Shown: positions 36,606-44,982 of the stretch, piece by piece
How positions within the stretch are numbered: the stretch's first letter is position 1
Layout: every line of letters begins with the position of its first letter
Assembly (NCBI RefSeq): GCF_000620785.1
Contig: NZ_JIAI01000001.1
Span: forward strand, 1,364,001 to 1,428,000
Length of the DNA: 64,000 nucleotides
Direction: 5' to 3'
Origin: Actinospineispora acaciae DSM 45401
GTDB taxonomy: Bacteria; Actinomycetota; Actinomycetes; Mycobacteriales; Pseudonocardiaceae
Position numbers and translations under genes: made by a program
Notes under the pieces: model-generated
Told to the model about the DNA's origin: nothing
The model's input: the letters and a program-made list of their open reading frames with translations, nothing else
Databases searched by the model: none

Positions 36606-37739
36606 CTACCTCCCCACCCGAGGCAGGCCGAGCACCCGCTCCGCCACGATCGTGCGCTGGATCTCGTTGGTGCCCGCGTAGATCGGGCCGGCCAGCGCGA
36701 ACTGGAACCCCCTGCTCCACGCCTCGTCCAGCCCCGCCTCCGGTCCGCGCAGGGCCAGCGCGGTGCGGTGCGCCAGCACGTCCAGCTCCGACCAGTAGAT
36801 CTTGTTCAGGCTGGACTCCGCCCCCGGGCTCGCCCCGGCGACCAGCGAGCTGACCTGCGCCAGGGTGAACAGCTGGTAGGCCTCCGCCCGCATGCTCACC
36901 TCCACCACGTCGTCCCGCAACGCCCCGGTGACCCGGCGCTCACGAGCCAGCTCGCGCAGCCGCCGCGCGGTGGCCAGGAACCGCCCCGGCGAGCGCAGCG
37001 TCAGCCCGCGCTCCGACCCGGTGGTGGCCATCGCCACCCGCCAGCCCTGGCCGACCTCGCCGAGCACCGCGTCGTCCGGCACGAACACGTCGTCGAAGAA
37101 CACCTCGGCGAAGCCCTCGTCGCCGTCCAGCCGCCCGAACCCGCGCACCGTCACCCCGTCCGCGTCCAGCGGCACCAGGAAGTACGTCAGGCCGCGATGC
37201 CGCACCGACTCCGGGTCGGAACGGAACAGCCCGAACAGGTGGGTGCAGAACGCGCCCCGGGTGGTCCAGGTCTTCTGCCCGCTCAACCGCCACCCGCCCG
37301 GCACCCGGGACGCCCGGCTGGTGATCCCGGCCAGGTCGCTGCCCGCGCCCGGTTCCGACCAGCCCTGGCACCACAGGTCCTGGGCGCCCGCCATCCGGGG
37401 CAGCAGCCGATCCTTCTGCTCGCGCGTGCCGAACTCGAACAGCGTCGGGGCCAGCAGGAAGATGCCGTTCTGGGTCACCCGCTGCGGCGCCCCCGCCCGG
37501 TAGTACTCCTCCTCGAAGATCAACCACTCCCACAGTGACGCGTCCCGACCGCCGTACTCACCCGGCCAGGACACCACCGACCAGCGCGCGTCGTAGAGCC
37601 GCCGCTCCCACTCCAGGTGCGCGGCGAAGCCCTCCCGGGTGTCCCCGGACGGCAGCGGCTCCGCCGGCACGTTCGCCTCCAGCCACTCCCGCGCGGCCGC
37701 CCGGAACTCCTCCTGCGCCGCGCTCCAGGTCAGATCCAT
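36606..37739 (-). CDS. fadE31: Acyl-CoA dehydrogenase FadE31-like
   Basis: A 377-residue enzyme, the same length as M. tuberculosis FadE31. Shared features are WPGEYGGRDASLWEWLIFEE, WCQGWSEPGAGSDLAG, the segment LTLRSPGRFLATARRL and IYAGTNEIQRTIVAERVLGL. It is the FAD-binding large partner for the short dehydrogenase encoded just downstream. The ATG at 37739 is chosen; a GTG at 37751 overlapping the echA20 stop would add four residues and cannot be excluded. Confidence 0.86.
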   Translation of the reverse strand: MDLTWSAAQEEFRAAAREWLEANVPAEPLPSGDTREGFAAHLEWERRLYDARWSVVSWPGEYGGRDASLWEWLIFEEEYYRAGAPQRVTQNGIFLLAPTLFEFGTREQKDRLLPRMAGAQDLWCQGWSEPGAGSDLAGITSRASRVPGGWRLSGQKTWTTRGAFCTHLFGLFRSDPESVRHRGLTYFLVPLDADGVTVRGFGRLDGDEGFAEVFFDDVFVPDDAVLGEVGQGWRVAMATTGSERGLTLRSPGRFLATARRLRELARERRVTGALRDDVVEVSMRAEAYQLFTLAQVSSLVAGASPGAESSLNKIYWSELDVLAHRTALALRGPEAGLDEAWSRGFQFALAGPIYAGTNEIQRTIVAERVLGLPRVGR

Positions 37740-37747
37740 GCCGGCCG

Positions 37748-38491
37748 TCACCGCCCGAAGCCGTCGCGGACCTCGTCGGCCACCCCGGACAGGTTCAGCT
37801 CGAAGGTGAACCCCTGCTCGTAGCGGTAGCTGCGCTTGACGTCCCACGGGTCGATCCCGTTCAGCGACTCCTTGGCCGCCCGGATGATCACCGGCGACTT
37901 GGCCGCGATCTCGCGCGCCAGCTCCAGCGCGGCCTCCCGCAGCCGCCCGGCCGGCACCACGCTGTGCACCGAGCCGAACGCGTGCAGCTGCGCGGCCGTG
38001 GCCGGCTTCGCGGTGTAGACCATGGCGCGCATCAGGTGCTGGGGCACCAGCCGGGACAGGTGGGTGGCCGCGCCCAGCGCGCCCCGGTCCACCTCCGGCA
38101 GCCCGAACGTGGCGTCCTCGCTGGCCACGATCACGTCCGCGTTCCCGACCAGCCCGACCCCGCCGCCCAGGCAGTACCCGTGCACGGCCGCGATGACCGG
38201 CACCGGGCAGTCGTAGACGGCGGCGAACGCGGCGGCGCAGCCCCGGTTCACCCCGATGATCGCGGAGTTGTCGGGGCAGGCCTGCAGCTCCTTGATGTCC
38301 ACCCCGGCGTTGAACCCGCGCCCCTCGGCGCGCAGCACGACAACCCGGGTGTCGGGGTCCTCCCCCGCCCTCCGCAGGGCGTCGGCCAGCGCGTGCCAGC
38401 CGGCCGCCGTCAGCGCGTTCACCGGCGGGGCGTCCATGACGACCTCGACCACGCCGTCCGCCGCCGAGCCGGTGGTGATCCCAGTGCTCAC
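37748..38491 (-). CDS. echA20: EchA20, steroid ring D-opening crotonase
   Basis: A 247-residue protein, the same length as M. tuberculosis EchA20 and matching it along the whole sequence (RAEGRGFNAGVDIKELQ, GYCLGGGVGLVGNADVIVAS, FGLPEVDRGALGAATHLSRL, FELNLSGVADEVRDGF). EchA20 hydrolyses the five-membered ring D of the indene-carboxyl-CoA intermediate in HIP catabolism. The GGGCE glutamate is glycine, as expected for this hydrolytic member. GTG start with GAAGGGA upstream. It lies directly after ipdF. Confidence 0.93.
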   Translation of the reverse strand: MSTGITTGSAADGVVEVVMDAPPVNALTAAGWHALADALRRAGEDPDTRVVVLRAEGRGFNAGVDIKELQACPDNSAIIGVNRGCAAAFAAVYDCPVPVIAAVHGYCLGGGVGLVGNADVIVASEDATFGLPEVDRGALGAATHLSRLVPQHLMRAMVYTAKPATAAQLHAFGSVHSVVPAGRLREAALELAREIAAKSPVIIRAAKESLNGIDPWDVKRSYRYEQGFTFELNLSGVADEVRDGFGR

Positions 38492-38508
38492 CTCGGGTTC
38501 CCTTCGCC

Positions 38509-39285
38509 TCACGGGTGCTGGCTGGAGACCGACACCACCTCGCCGGTCATGTAGTTCGAGTAGTCGCTGGCCAGGAAGGCGATCACGGTGGCCACCTCCC
38601 AGGGCTCGGCGGCCCGTCCGAACGCCTCCCGTTCGGCCAGCTCGTCGAGCAGCTCCGGCGTGGTGGTCTTGGCCAGGAACGGGTGTACGGCGATGCTCGG
38701 CGACACCGCGTTCACCCGGATGCCCAGGTGCGCCACGTCCAGCGCGCTGCACCGGGTCAGCGCCATCACGCCGGCCTTTGCGGCCGCGTAGTGCGCCTGC
38801 CCGCGCTGGGCGCGCCAGCCGATCACCGAGGCGTTGTTGATCACTACCCCGGAGTGCCGTTCAGCCATGTGCCGCAGCGCCGCCCGGGTGCAGCGGAAGG
38901 TGCCGGTCAGGGTCACGTCCAGCACCGTCGACCACTGCTCGTCGGTCATCTCCAGCACGCTCGCGGTGCCGCCGAGGCCGGCGTTGTTCACCAGCACGTC
39001 CAGTTGTCCGAACTCCTCGACGGTGGCGGCGATCATGGCGCCGACCTGCTCCTCGTCGGTGACGTCACAGGCCAGCGCCAGCGGCTTCTCGCCGGTCACG
39101 TCGGCCAGCGCCTCGGCGGTCTCGGCGAGGCGCCGCTCGTGCCGGTCGCTGATCGCGACCCGGGCGCCCTCCTGCAGGCAGCGCCGGGCGGCCGCCGAAC
39201 CGATGCCGGTGCCGGCGGCGGCGGTGATCAGTACGGACTTGCCGGTGAGCAGGCCGTGGCCGGGCGGCGGGGTACCTGGGGTCAT
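38509..39285 (-). CDS. ipdF: IpdF, short-chain dehydrogenase of HIP catabolism
   Basis: A 258-residue SDR that matches M. tuberculosis IpdF (Rv3559c) closely: TAAAGTGIGSAAARR, SDRHERRLAETAEAL, VNNAGLGG, INNASVIGWRAQRGQAHYAA with YAAAK, and the C-terminus GEVVSVSSQHP. IpdF is known as a hydroxy-CoA dehydrogenase of the HIP pathway. The catalytic serine, tyrosine and lysine are all present. The ATG overlaps the ipdC stop (ATGA). Confidence 0.92.
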   Translation of the reverse strand: MTPGTPPPGHGLLTGKSVLITAAAGTGIGSAAARRCLQEGARVAISDRHERRLAETAEALADVTGEKPLALACDVTDEEQVGAMIAATVEEFGQLDVLVNNAGLGGTASVLEMTDEQWSTVLDVTLTGTFRCTRAALRHMAERHSGVVINNASVIGWRAQRGQAHYAAAKAGVMALTRCSALDVAHLGIRVNAVSPSIAVHPFLAKTTTPELLDELAEREAFGRAAEPWEVATVIAFLASDYSNYMTGEVVSVSSQHP

Positions 39286-40349
39286 GGCGTCCCCTCCAGC
39301 CGGTCCAGCGTCTTGCGGGCGTCGGCCATGACGCGGTCGATCAGTTCGGCGCAGCTGGGCAGCTCGTCGATCAGGCCGGCCACCTGCCCGCTGGCCAGGC
39401 TGCCGATGTCCACCCGGCCGTCCACCATGCCGGTGCGGATCATCATCGGGGTGTTCGCCGCCATCAGCAGCTGGCCCCAGCTCAGCCCGCGCTGCCGGCG
39501 CATCGCCAGCCCCTGCCGGATCACGTCCGGCCAGGACGACCCGACCGCGCGCCGCAGCGCCACCGCCCCTGTGATCGAACGGCGCAGCGTGGCCACCCGA
39601 CCGGCGGCGGTGAGCGTCTCCACCAGCGGCGTGCGCAACACCCGCTGCGGCACCCCGTCGATCAGATCCGTGACGACGGTCCCGGTCACGTCGGCGTCCA
39701 GGTAGGCCTGCTTGACGTGCGCGGGCACCGTGCTGTCCCTGGTCAGCAGGAACCGGGTGCCCATCGCGATCCCCTCCGCGCCGTAGGCCAGCGCGGCGAC
39801 CAGCCCGCGCCCGTCGAAGAACCCGCCCGCCGCGATCACCGGGATGTCCACCGCGTCGACCACCTGCGGCAGCAGGATCGAGGTCGGGACCGGGCCGGTG
39901 TGCCCGCCGCCCTCGCCGCCCTGCACCAGCACCGCGTCCGCGCCCCAGCCCGCCATCTTCTCCGCGTGCCGGCGCGCCCCGATCGACGGGACCACGACCA
40001 CGCCGGCGTCTTTGAGCAGCGCGAACACCCGCTGTTTCGGGGCCAGCGCGAACGAGGCCACCCGCACGCCCTCGTCCACCAGCGCCCGCGCCCGGTCCTC
40101 CACGTCCGGCGCGGTGCCGACCAGGTTCACCCCGAACGGAGCGTCCGTACGACCGCGGACGGCGCGGATCCCGGCGACCATCTCCGGCAGCGACAGCGTG
40201 CCGCTGGCCAGGATGCCCAGCCCGCCCGCGTTCGCGGTGGCCGAGGTCAGCTCGGGCCCGGACACCCAGCCCATCCCGGTCTGCACCACCGGGTACCGGA
40301 CCCCGAACAGCCGGCAGGCCCGGGTGTCCAGCGGGTTGGCCCGGCTCAC
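39282..40349 (-). CDS. ipdC: IpdC, FMN-dependent 2-nitropropane dioxygenase-fold reductase
   Basis: A 355-residue NPD/FabK-fold flavoprotein. YPVVQTGMGWVSGPELTSA, VQGGEGGGHTG, IPVIAAGGFFDGRGLVAALA and IAMGTRFLLTRDS are the FMN-binding barrel motifs. M. tuberculosis IpdC (Rv3553) occupies the same place beside ipdAB and acts on a CoA intermediate between HIP-CoA and the ring-opening substrate. The GTG overlaps the ipdB stop (GTGA). This placement rules out a general nitronate monooxygenase role. Confidence 0.92.
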   Translation of the reverse strand: MSRANPLDTRACRLFGVRYPVVQTGMGWVSGPELTSATANAGGLGILASGTLSLPEMVAGIRAVRGRTDAPFGVNLVGTAPDVEDRARALVDEGVRVASFALAPKQRVFALLKDAGVVVVPSIGARRHAEKMAGWGADAVLVQGGEGGGHTGPVPTSILLPQVVDAVDIPVIAAGGFFDGRGLVAALAYGAEGIAMGTRFLLTRDSTVPAHVKQAYLDADVTGTVVTDLIDGVPQRVLRTPLVETLTAAGRVATLRRSITGAVALRRAVGSSWPDVIRQGLAMRRQRGLSWGQLLMAANTPMMIRTGMVDGRVDIGSLASGQVAGLIDELPSCAELIDRVMADARKTLDRLEGTP

Positions 40350-41098
40350 GGGGTGGGCACCTCCTTGTCCCGCAGCCCCTTCGGGTCGATGACCTCGCGG
40401 ATCAGCCGCAGCTCGTCCTCGGTGGGCAGCGGGGACTCCGGCACCTCCCCGGGGACGTCCAGCTCGAAGCCGGTGGCCGCGACCACCTCGTCGACCGTAA
40501 CCCCGGGGTGGACGGACACCAGCCGCATGGTCCGGTCCGGCCCGCCGAAGTCCAGCACCGCGAGGTTGGTCACCACCCGGCGCAGGTCCAGGAACTTCCC
40601 GGCGCCGGCCTTGTCGTAGCCGATCCCGCACACCACGTCGACCCGAGGGACGAACACCCTCGGCCCGTGCCGGCGCACCCAGTAGCTGGTCGGGTGGTTG
40701 GCGGTGTTGCCCGGCGCGCCGCGCATCCCCAGCAGCGCCCGGGTGGGCCTGTCGAAGTCGCCGATCGCGGAGATGTTGGCGTTGCCGTGCCGGTCGAGCT
40801 GGCTCGGACCCATCATCACGTGCCGGCGCCCGGCCCAGCAGATGTCGAACACCGACCGGAACGGCATCCAGCCCTCCAGCGCGGGCGGCGGCTCCCCGAC
40901 CGCCCACACCCCGGCCGCCAGCGCCGCCTCGCCGTCGGAGAGCAGCAGGTCGGGGTCGGTGGTGGCGCGGGCCAGCCGGGCGCCGATGGTCGGGATCAGC
41001 GTGATCGGGCTGGCCAGGATCTCCCCGTCGCCGCGCCAGGCCCGCGCGCAGGCCACCGCGCACACCTCGGCCCTGCTCGCCCTGTTGGTTCTGCTCAC
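40346..41098 (-). CDS. ipdB: IpdB, beta subunit of the ring C-opening CoA hydrolase
   Basis: A 250-residue class I CoA-transferase beta-type subunit: GDGEILASPITLIPTIGARL, DICWAGRRHVMMGPSQLDRH, GNANISAIGDF and DVVCGIGYDKAGAGKF. Despite the transferase fold, IpdAB hydrolyses ring C of the cyclohexenone-CoA intermediate (COCHEA-CoA), giving the linear methyl-oxo-octanedioyl-CoA. The GTG overlaps the ipdA stop (GTGA), as expected for two subunits made together. Confidence 0.93.
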   Translation of the reverse strand: MSRTNRASRAEVCAVACARAWRGDGEILASPITLIPTIGARLARATTDPDLLLSDGEAALAAGVWAVGEPPPALEGWMPFRSVFDICWAGRRHVMMGPSQLDRHGNANISAIGDFDRPTRALLGMRGAPGNTANHPTSYWVRRHGPRVFVPRVDVVCGIGYDKAGAGKFLDLRRVVTNLAVLDFGGPDRTMRLVSVHPGVTVDEVVAATGFELDVPGEVPESPLPTEDELRLIREVIDPKGLRDKEVPTP

Positions 41099-41943
41099 GA
41101 GCCCACCCCGACGGCCCGCCGGTAGTCGGCCTCGGTGCCGGACAGGTACTCGGCCACGAACCCCTCCCATTCGGCTGGATCGGCGGCGGCCCGCGCGTAC
41201 CGGGCCTGGAAGGCTTCGTCGCGGCCGTAGTCCGGCTCGCACGAGGTGAAGTGCGCCCCGTGCGGCGCCTCCACCACGCCGTGGGTGTGCCAGCGCTGGA
41301 TGCGCAGGCTCTGCGGCGGGCCGCCGGCCAGCAGCTCCTCGGTGGGCACCACCCGTTCGGCGGACACGAACGCGCGCTCCGCCGCCTGGCAGAACAGGTC
41401 GTCGAAGTACGGGTCGGGGCCGAGGTACTGGGCGTTGCCCGAGGCGTCCGCCCGGTTCATGTGCACCAGCGCCACGTCCAGGCGCAGCGCCGGCATCGCG
41501 ACCAGCTCCTCGCCCCCGTACGGCGAGGTGACGGTGCGCAGGCTCGGGTCCGAGCGGAACACGTCCGAGCCCAGCCCGGCCCGGGTCGGCAGGAACGGCA
41601 GCCGCAGCGCGGCCGCGTACAGCCCCCACTGCAGCATGCCCTCGTCGTACTCGGTGACCCGCACCCCGCCGCGCTCGCGGGCCGCGCGGAAGTGCGGCTC
41701 CAGCGGGATCGAGTCCAGCGAGACGAACCCGTACACCAGGTGCGAGACCTTGCCGGCGGCCAGCAGCAGCCCCACGTCGGGGCCGCCGTAGCTCACCACC
41801 GTCAGGTCCGTGATGTCGGACGGAAGGATGGCCCGGACCAGCGACATCGGCTTGCGCCGCGAGCCCCAGCCACCGATCCCGACGGTCATCCCGGACCGCA
41901 GCCGGTCGACCACGTCCCGCTCGGTCATCCGCTTGTCGGCCAT
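41095..41943 (-). CDS. ipdA: IpdA, alpha subunit of the ring C-opening CoA hydrolase
   Basis: A 282-residue alpha subunit. RSGMTVGIGGWGSRRKPMSL, TVVSYGGPDVGLLLAAGKV, RLPFLPTRAGLGSDV and PYFDDLFCQAAERAF match M. tuberculosis IpdA (Rv3551). It is the first gene of the twelve-gene minus-strand HIP operon that runs to the symporter at 30316. A KstR2-type palindrome at 41996-42009 lies 52 bases upstream, between it and the divergent fadD3, so both are probably derepressed by the CoA ester of HIP. Confidence 0.94.
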   Translation of the reverse strand: MADKRMTERDVVDRLRSGMTVGIGGWGSRRKPMSLVRAILPSDITDLTVVSYGGPDVGLLLAAGKVSHLVYGFVSLDSIPLEPHFRAARERGGVRVTEYDEGMLQWGLYAAALRLPFLPTRAGLGSDVFRSDPSLRTVTSPYGGEELVAMPALRLDVALVHMNRADASGNAQYLGPDPYFDDLFCQAAERAFVSAERVVPTEELLAGGPPQSLRIQRWHTHGVVEAPHGAHFTSCEPDYGRDEAFQARYARAAADPAEWEGFVAEYLSGTEADYRRAVGVGS

Positions 41944-41995
41944 GGCGCCACCCTTCCCGCGCGCCTGTCCGGAGGCGCCGCTCGCACCCTAACGT

Positions 41996-42009
41996 AGCAA
42001 GCGCTTGGT
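41996..42009. promoter_or_regulatory. KstR2-type operator A (ipdA / fadD3 divergent promoter)
   Basis: AGCAAGCGCTTGGT fits the published KstR2 consensus AnCAAGnnCTTGnT exactly. It lies between the divergent ipdA and fadD3 genes and is the only such site before the long ipd operon. Confidence 0.9.
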
Positions 42010-42060
42010 CGACGACCGGGAACGTGGCACCATCACCCCCGCGAGCGACGGGAGGACTCC

Positions 42061-43617
42061 GTGACAACGACGCGCGGGACGACGACGCACGGGAGCGAGA
42101 CGGTGCCGGCGGTCCTGCGGCGCACCGCCGAGGCGCACGGCGCCGTCGAGGCGGTGGTCGACGGCCCGACCCGGCTCACCTACGCCGAGCTGCTGGCCGA
42201 GGTCGAGCGGGTCGCGGCCGGGCTGCTCGCCCGCGAGCTGGAGCCGGGCGACGCGGTGGCCATCTGGGCGCCGAACTCGGCGAGGTGGATGCTCGCCGCG
42301 CTGGCCTGCTTCCACCTCGGGCTGACCGTGATCCCGGTGAACACCCGCTACCGGGGCGCCGAGGCGCACGACCTGCTGGCCCGGGCTCGCGCCCGCGCGC
42401 TGTTCGTCGAGGACGGTTTCCTGGACCAGGGCTACCTGGCCATGCTGCGCGCGGCCGGCCCGCTGCCGTCGCTGGACACCGTGGTCACCCTGGATCGGCC
42501 GGGCGACTGGGAGGAGCTGGTGAGCGCGTCGACCCCGCCGGCCCGGGTCGAGGAGGCGGCGCGGGCGGTCACCCCGCAGACCCGGCTGCAGGTCATGTTC
42601 ACCTCCGGGACGACCGGCCGGCCCAAGGGCGTGCCGCACACCCACGGCCAGGTGGTGCGCCTGTTCACCAGCTACAGCGACACCCTCGGGCTGCGCGCCG
42701 GCGACCGCTACCTGCTGGTGAACCCGTTCTTCCACAGCTTCGGCCTGATGGCGGGGATCCTGTCCTGCGTGATCCAGGGGGCCACCGCGCTGCCGATGCG
42801 CCGGCTGGACACCGCCGAGGCGCTGGAGCTCATCGAGCGCGAACGGGTCACCGGCGTGCCCGGCCCGCCGACCCTCTACGCCAGCCTGATGAACGACCCC
42901 GCCCGCGCGGGACGGGACCTGTCCTCGCTGCGCCTGGCGGTGACCGGCGCGTCGGTCGTGCCGTCCGAGCTGATCCGCCGGATGCGCGCCGACCTCGGCT
43001 TTACCGACATCCTGACCGCCTACGGGCTCACCGAGGCCACCGGCGCGGTGACCATGTGCCGGCTGGGCGACCCGGACGCCGTGGTCGAGGCCACCAGCGG
43101 CCGGGCCATCGACGGGGTCGAGGTGGCCATCGCCCCGGTGGGGGGTGGCGCGGACGGTTCCGGGGAGATCCTGGTGCGCGGCTACAACGTGATGGGCGGC
43201 TACTTCGAGGACCCGGCCGCGACCGCCGCCGCCATCGACCCGGACGGTTGGCTGCACACCGGCGACATCGGCCGGCTGGACGAGGCCGGCTACCTGCGCA
43301 TCACCGACCGGCTCGGCGACATGTTCATCGTGGGCGGCTTCAACGTCTACCCCGCCGAGGTGGAGCGGCTGCTCAACGAACACCCCGGCGTGTCCGAGAG
43401 CGCGGTGATCGGGGTGCCGGACGAGCGTCTGGGCGAGGTGGGGCGGGCGTTCGTGGTGCGCCGGCACGGGCACGAGGTCTCCGAGCCGGAGCTGCTGGCC
43501 TGGATCCGGGGGCGGCTGGCGAACTTCAAGGTGCCCCGGTCGGTGGTCTTCCTTCCCGAGCTGCCGCGCGCGGCCACCGGCAAGGTCGCCAAGTCCCGGT
43601 TGCGCGAGCACGCCTAG
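42061..43617 (+). CDS. fadD3: FadD3, HIP-CoA ligase
   Basis: A 518-residue acyl-CoA synthetase. MFTSGTTGRPKGVPHTHGQV (A3), NPFFHSFGLMAGILSCVIQG, VPGPPTLYASLMNDPAR, TAYGLTEATGAVTMCR (A5), WLHTGDIG, RLGDMFIVGGFNVYPAEVER and ATGKVAKS (A10) match M. tuberculosis FadD3. It joins CoA to HIP, starting degradation of rings C and D, and its product is the KstR2 effector in known systems. GTG start with GGGAGGAC five bases upstream. It is followed by kstR2 after a second operator. Confidence 0.94.
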   Translation: MTTTRGTTTHGSETVPAVLRRTAEAHGAVEAVVDGPTRLTYAELLAEVERVAAGLLARELEPGDAVAIWAPNSARWMLAALACFHLGLTVIPVNTRYRGAEAHDLLARARARALFVEDGFLDQGYLAMLRAAGPLPSLDTVVTLDRPGDWEELVSASTPPARVEEAARAVTPQTRLQVMFTSGTTGRPKGVPHTHGQVVRLFTSYSDTLGLRAGDRYLLVNPFFHSFGLMAGILSCVIQGATALPMRRLDTAEALELIERERVTGVPGPPTLYASLMNDPARAGRDLSSLRLAVTGASVVPSELIRRMRADLGFTDILTAYGLTEATGAVTMCRLGDPDAVVEATSGRAIDGVEVAIAPVGGGADGSGEILVRGYNVMGGYFEDPAATAAAIDPDGWLHTGDIGRLDEAGYLRITDRLGDMFIVGGFNVYPAEVERLLNEHPGVSESAVIGVPDERLGEVGRAFVVRRHGHEVSEPELLAWIRGRLANFKVPRSVVFLPELPRAATGKVAKSRLREHA

Positions 43618-43622
43618 TATTG

Positions 43623-43636
43623 AACAAGCGCTTGGA
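43623..43636. promoter_or_regulatory. KstR2-type operator B (before kstR2)
   Basis: AACAAGCGCTTGGA keeps the core CAAGCGCTTG but differs at the outer T of the consensus. It lies 14 bases before the kstR2 start and just after fadD3, consistent with weak autoregulation. Confidence 0.85.
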
Positions 43637-43649
43637 TGGGAGGACGCGG

Positions 43650-44261
43650 GTGACCGAGCAGGAGGATCGCAGGACCGCCATCCTGCGGGGATCGGCCGAG
43701 CTGTTCGCGCGCCAGGGCGTCTCGTCCACCACCGTGCGCCAGATCGGGGACGCGGTCGGCGTGCTGTCCGGCAGCCTTTACCACCACTTCCCGTCCAAGG
43801 ACGCCATCGTCCACGAGATCATCGTGACCTACCTGGAGAACCTGCGCGCGCACTACCGCCGGGTGATGGACGCCGACCTCGGCCCGAGGGAACGCATCCA
43901 CGGGCTGATCGAGGTCTCGCTGCGGATGTCCGAGCGCTTCCCCAACGAGACGATCATCTACCAGAACGAGCTCAGCTACCTGCGCGAGCTGCCCCGGTAC
44001 GAGAGCGTCAAGACGATGGCCGCCGAGGTGCAGCAGACCTGGCTGCAGGCGATCGAGTCCGGCCAGGCCGCCGGCGTGTTCCGCACCGACATCGACCCGA
44101 AGGTGTTCTACCGGTTCATCCGCGACGCGGTGTGGCTGTCGGTGAAGTGGTACCGCCCCGAGGGCACCTACACCGTCGACCGCCTCGCCGACGACTGCAC
44201 AGCGATCTTCCTCGACGGTTTCGCCGCCGCACCCGGCATAACCCCTGCTCAAAGGCCGTGA
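43650..44261 (+). CDS. kstR2: KstR2, TetR family repressor of the HIP regulon
   Basis: A 203-residue TetR regulator. The N-terminal helix-turn-helix (about 12-55) contains TTVRQIGDAVGVLSGSLYHH, and the ligand domain ends with VFYRFIRDAVWLSVKWYRPE, both strongly like mycobacterial KstR2. KstR2 releases its operators when HIP-CoA binds. The GTG start has GGGAGG six bases upstream. The neighbouring fadD3, ipdAB and five operators make the assignment firm. Its stop lies at the base of the hairpin element 44256-44299. Confidence 0.93.
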   Translation: MTEQEDRRTAILRGSAELFARQGVSSTTVRQIGDAVGVLSGSLYHHFPSKDAIVHEIIVTYLENLRAHYRRVMDADLGPRERIHGLIEVSLRMSERFPNETIIYQNELSYLRELPRYESVKTMAAEVQQTWLQAIESGQAAGVFRTDIDPKVFYRFIRDAVWLSVKWYRPEGTYTVDRLADDCTAIFLDGFAAAPGITPAQRP

Positions 44262-44299
44262 GTGGTTAGCGGTGCTATGGCACCGCTAACCACTCACGG
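44256..44299. repeat. Dispersed hairpin element, copy 2 (19-bp stem, 6-base loop)
   Basis: CCGTGAGTGGTTAGCGGTG (44256-44274) pairs perfectly with 44281-44299 across the loop CTATGG. It shares ends, loop and the downstream GTT(C/T)TGACCTGCGCG with the copy at 21435-21478; inner stem bases differ but remain paired. It lies between convergent kstR2 and the hexapeptide-repeat gene and probably terminates both. Confidence 0.8.
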
Positions 44300-44315
44300 G
44301 TTCTGACCTGCGCGG

Positions 44316-44903
44316 TTACTCGATGATCTCGTCGTCGAGGTGCGCGGCGAACTGGGCGGAGCGCACCTCGGTCATCCGCTCGTAGCGGCGGATCCGGTCC
44401 TCCCAGTCGCTGTCGACGCCGAAGGCCACCCGGGCGAACTCGACGGACCTGATCGCCTGGGGCAGCGCGGGGTCGCCAGGGGTGTACACCTGGTCGCCGA
44501 TGGCGACGTTGTTCGGCGGGACGAAGACCTCGTCCGGCAGGACCGTGCGGGCGTGCACGGCCGCCCCGATCGCCACCACCGCCCCGGCCCCCAGGTCGGC
44601 CTCCTGCAGGACGGTGGCTCCGGCGGCGAGGTAGACGCACCGCTGCACGTGGCAACCGAGCAGGGTGGAGTGCGGGCCGACGAAGACGTGATCGCCCAGC
44701 CGCACGTCGCCGCGCAGCACCGCGTTCTCGCAGATCACCGAGCACTCGCCGACCTCGACGGCGCCGTCCTCGGCGTCGAGCACGGCGCCGTACATCACCC
44801 GCGCCCTCGGGCCGACCCGCACCTGCCCGACGAGCGTCGCGGTGGGGGCGATGTAGGCGCTCGAATCGACGATCGGTGCATGGCCGCGATGACGAATCAA
44901 CAT
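44316..44903 (-). CDS. Left-handed beta-helix hexapeptide protein (gamma-carbonic anhydrase-like)
   Basis: A 195-residue protein with hexapeptide repeats from about residue 12 to 130 and a C-terminal helix (ERMTEVRSAQFAAHLDDE). The fold is that of gamma-carbonic anhydrase, PaaY and CaiE. The usual zinc pattern G-H-x3-L-H-G-C reads GPHSTLLGC here, so the canonical histidines are displaced; carbonic anhydrase activity is doubtful. PaaY-like CoA-thioesterase or an assembly role is an alternative. It is divergent from the OYE gene across a KstR2-type site, so it likely belongs to the steroid regulon. Confidence 0.8.
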   Translation of the reverse strand: MLIRHRGHAPIVDSSAYIAPTATLVGQVRVGPRARVMYGAVLDAEDGAVEVGECSVICENAVLRGDVRLGDHVFVGPHSTLLGCHVQRCVYLAAGATVLQEADLGAGAVVAIGAAVHARTVLPDEVFVPPNNVAIGDQVYTPGDPALPQAIRSVEFARVAFGVDSDWEDRIRRYERMTEVRSAQFAAHLDDEIIE

Positions 44904-44945
44904 GGCCCGATCCTGCCCGAGGCGCCGCCGTCCGGGTAACTTCCT

Positions 44946-44959
44946 ACCTAGCGCTTGCT
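44946..44959. promoter_or_regulatory. KstR2-type operator C (hexapeptide gene / OYE gene)
   Basis: ACCTAGCGCTTGCT, read on the minus strand AGCAAGCGCTAGGT, differs from the consensus by one base in the second half-site. It lies between the divergent genes starting at 44903 and 44983. Confidence 0.8.
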
Positions 44960-44982
44960 TGCCAGGTCGAGGGAGAACGCAG

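Noticed and set aside
39282..40349. General nitronate monooxygenase
   Set aside because: The fold is right, but the gene is embedded between ipdB and ipdF with overlaps and matches IpdC, so the pathway-specific name is better.
41095..41943. 3-oxoacid or glutaconate CoA-transferase subunit
   Set aside because: Fold similarity only. Sequence, neighbours and the KstR2-type operator identify IpdA/IpdB, which act as a hydrolase.
44275..44745. Open frame ending in QVRTREWLAVP on the minus strand
   Set aside because: It is out of frame with the hexapeptide-repeat gene, which explains the region. The ending is only the reading of the hairpin element.
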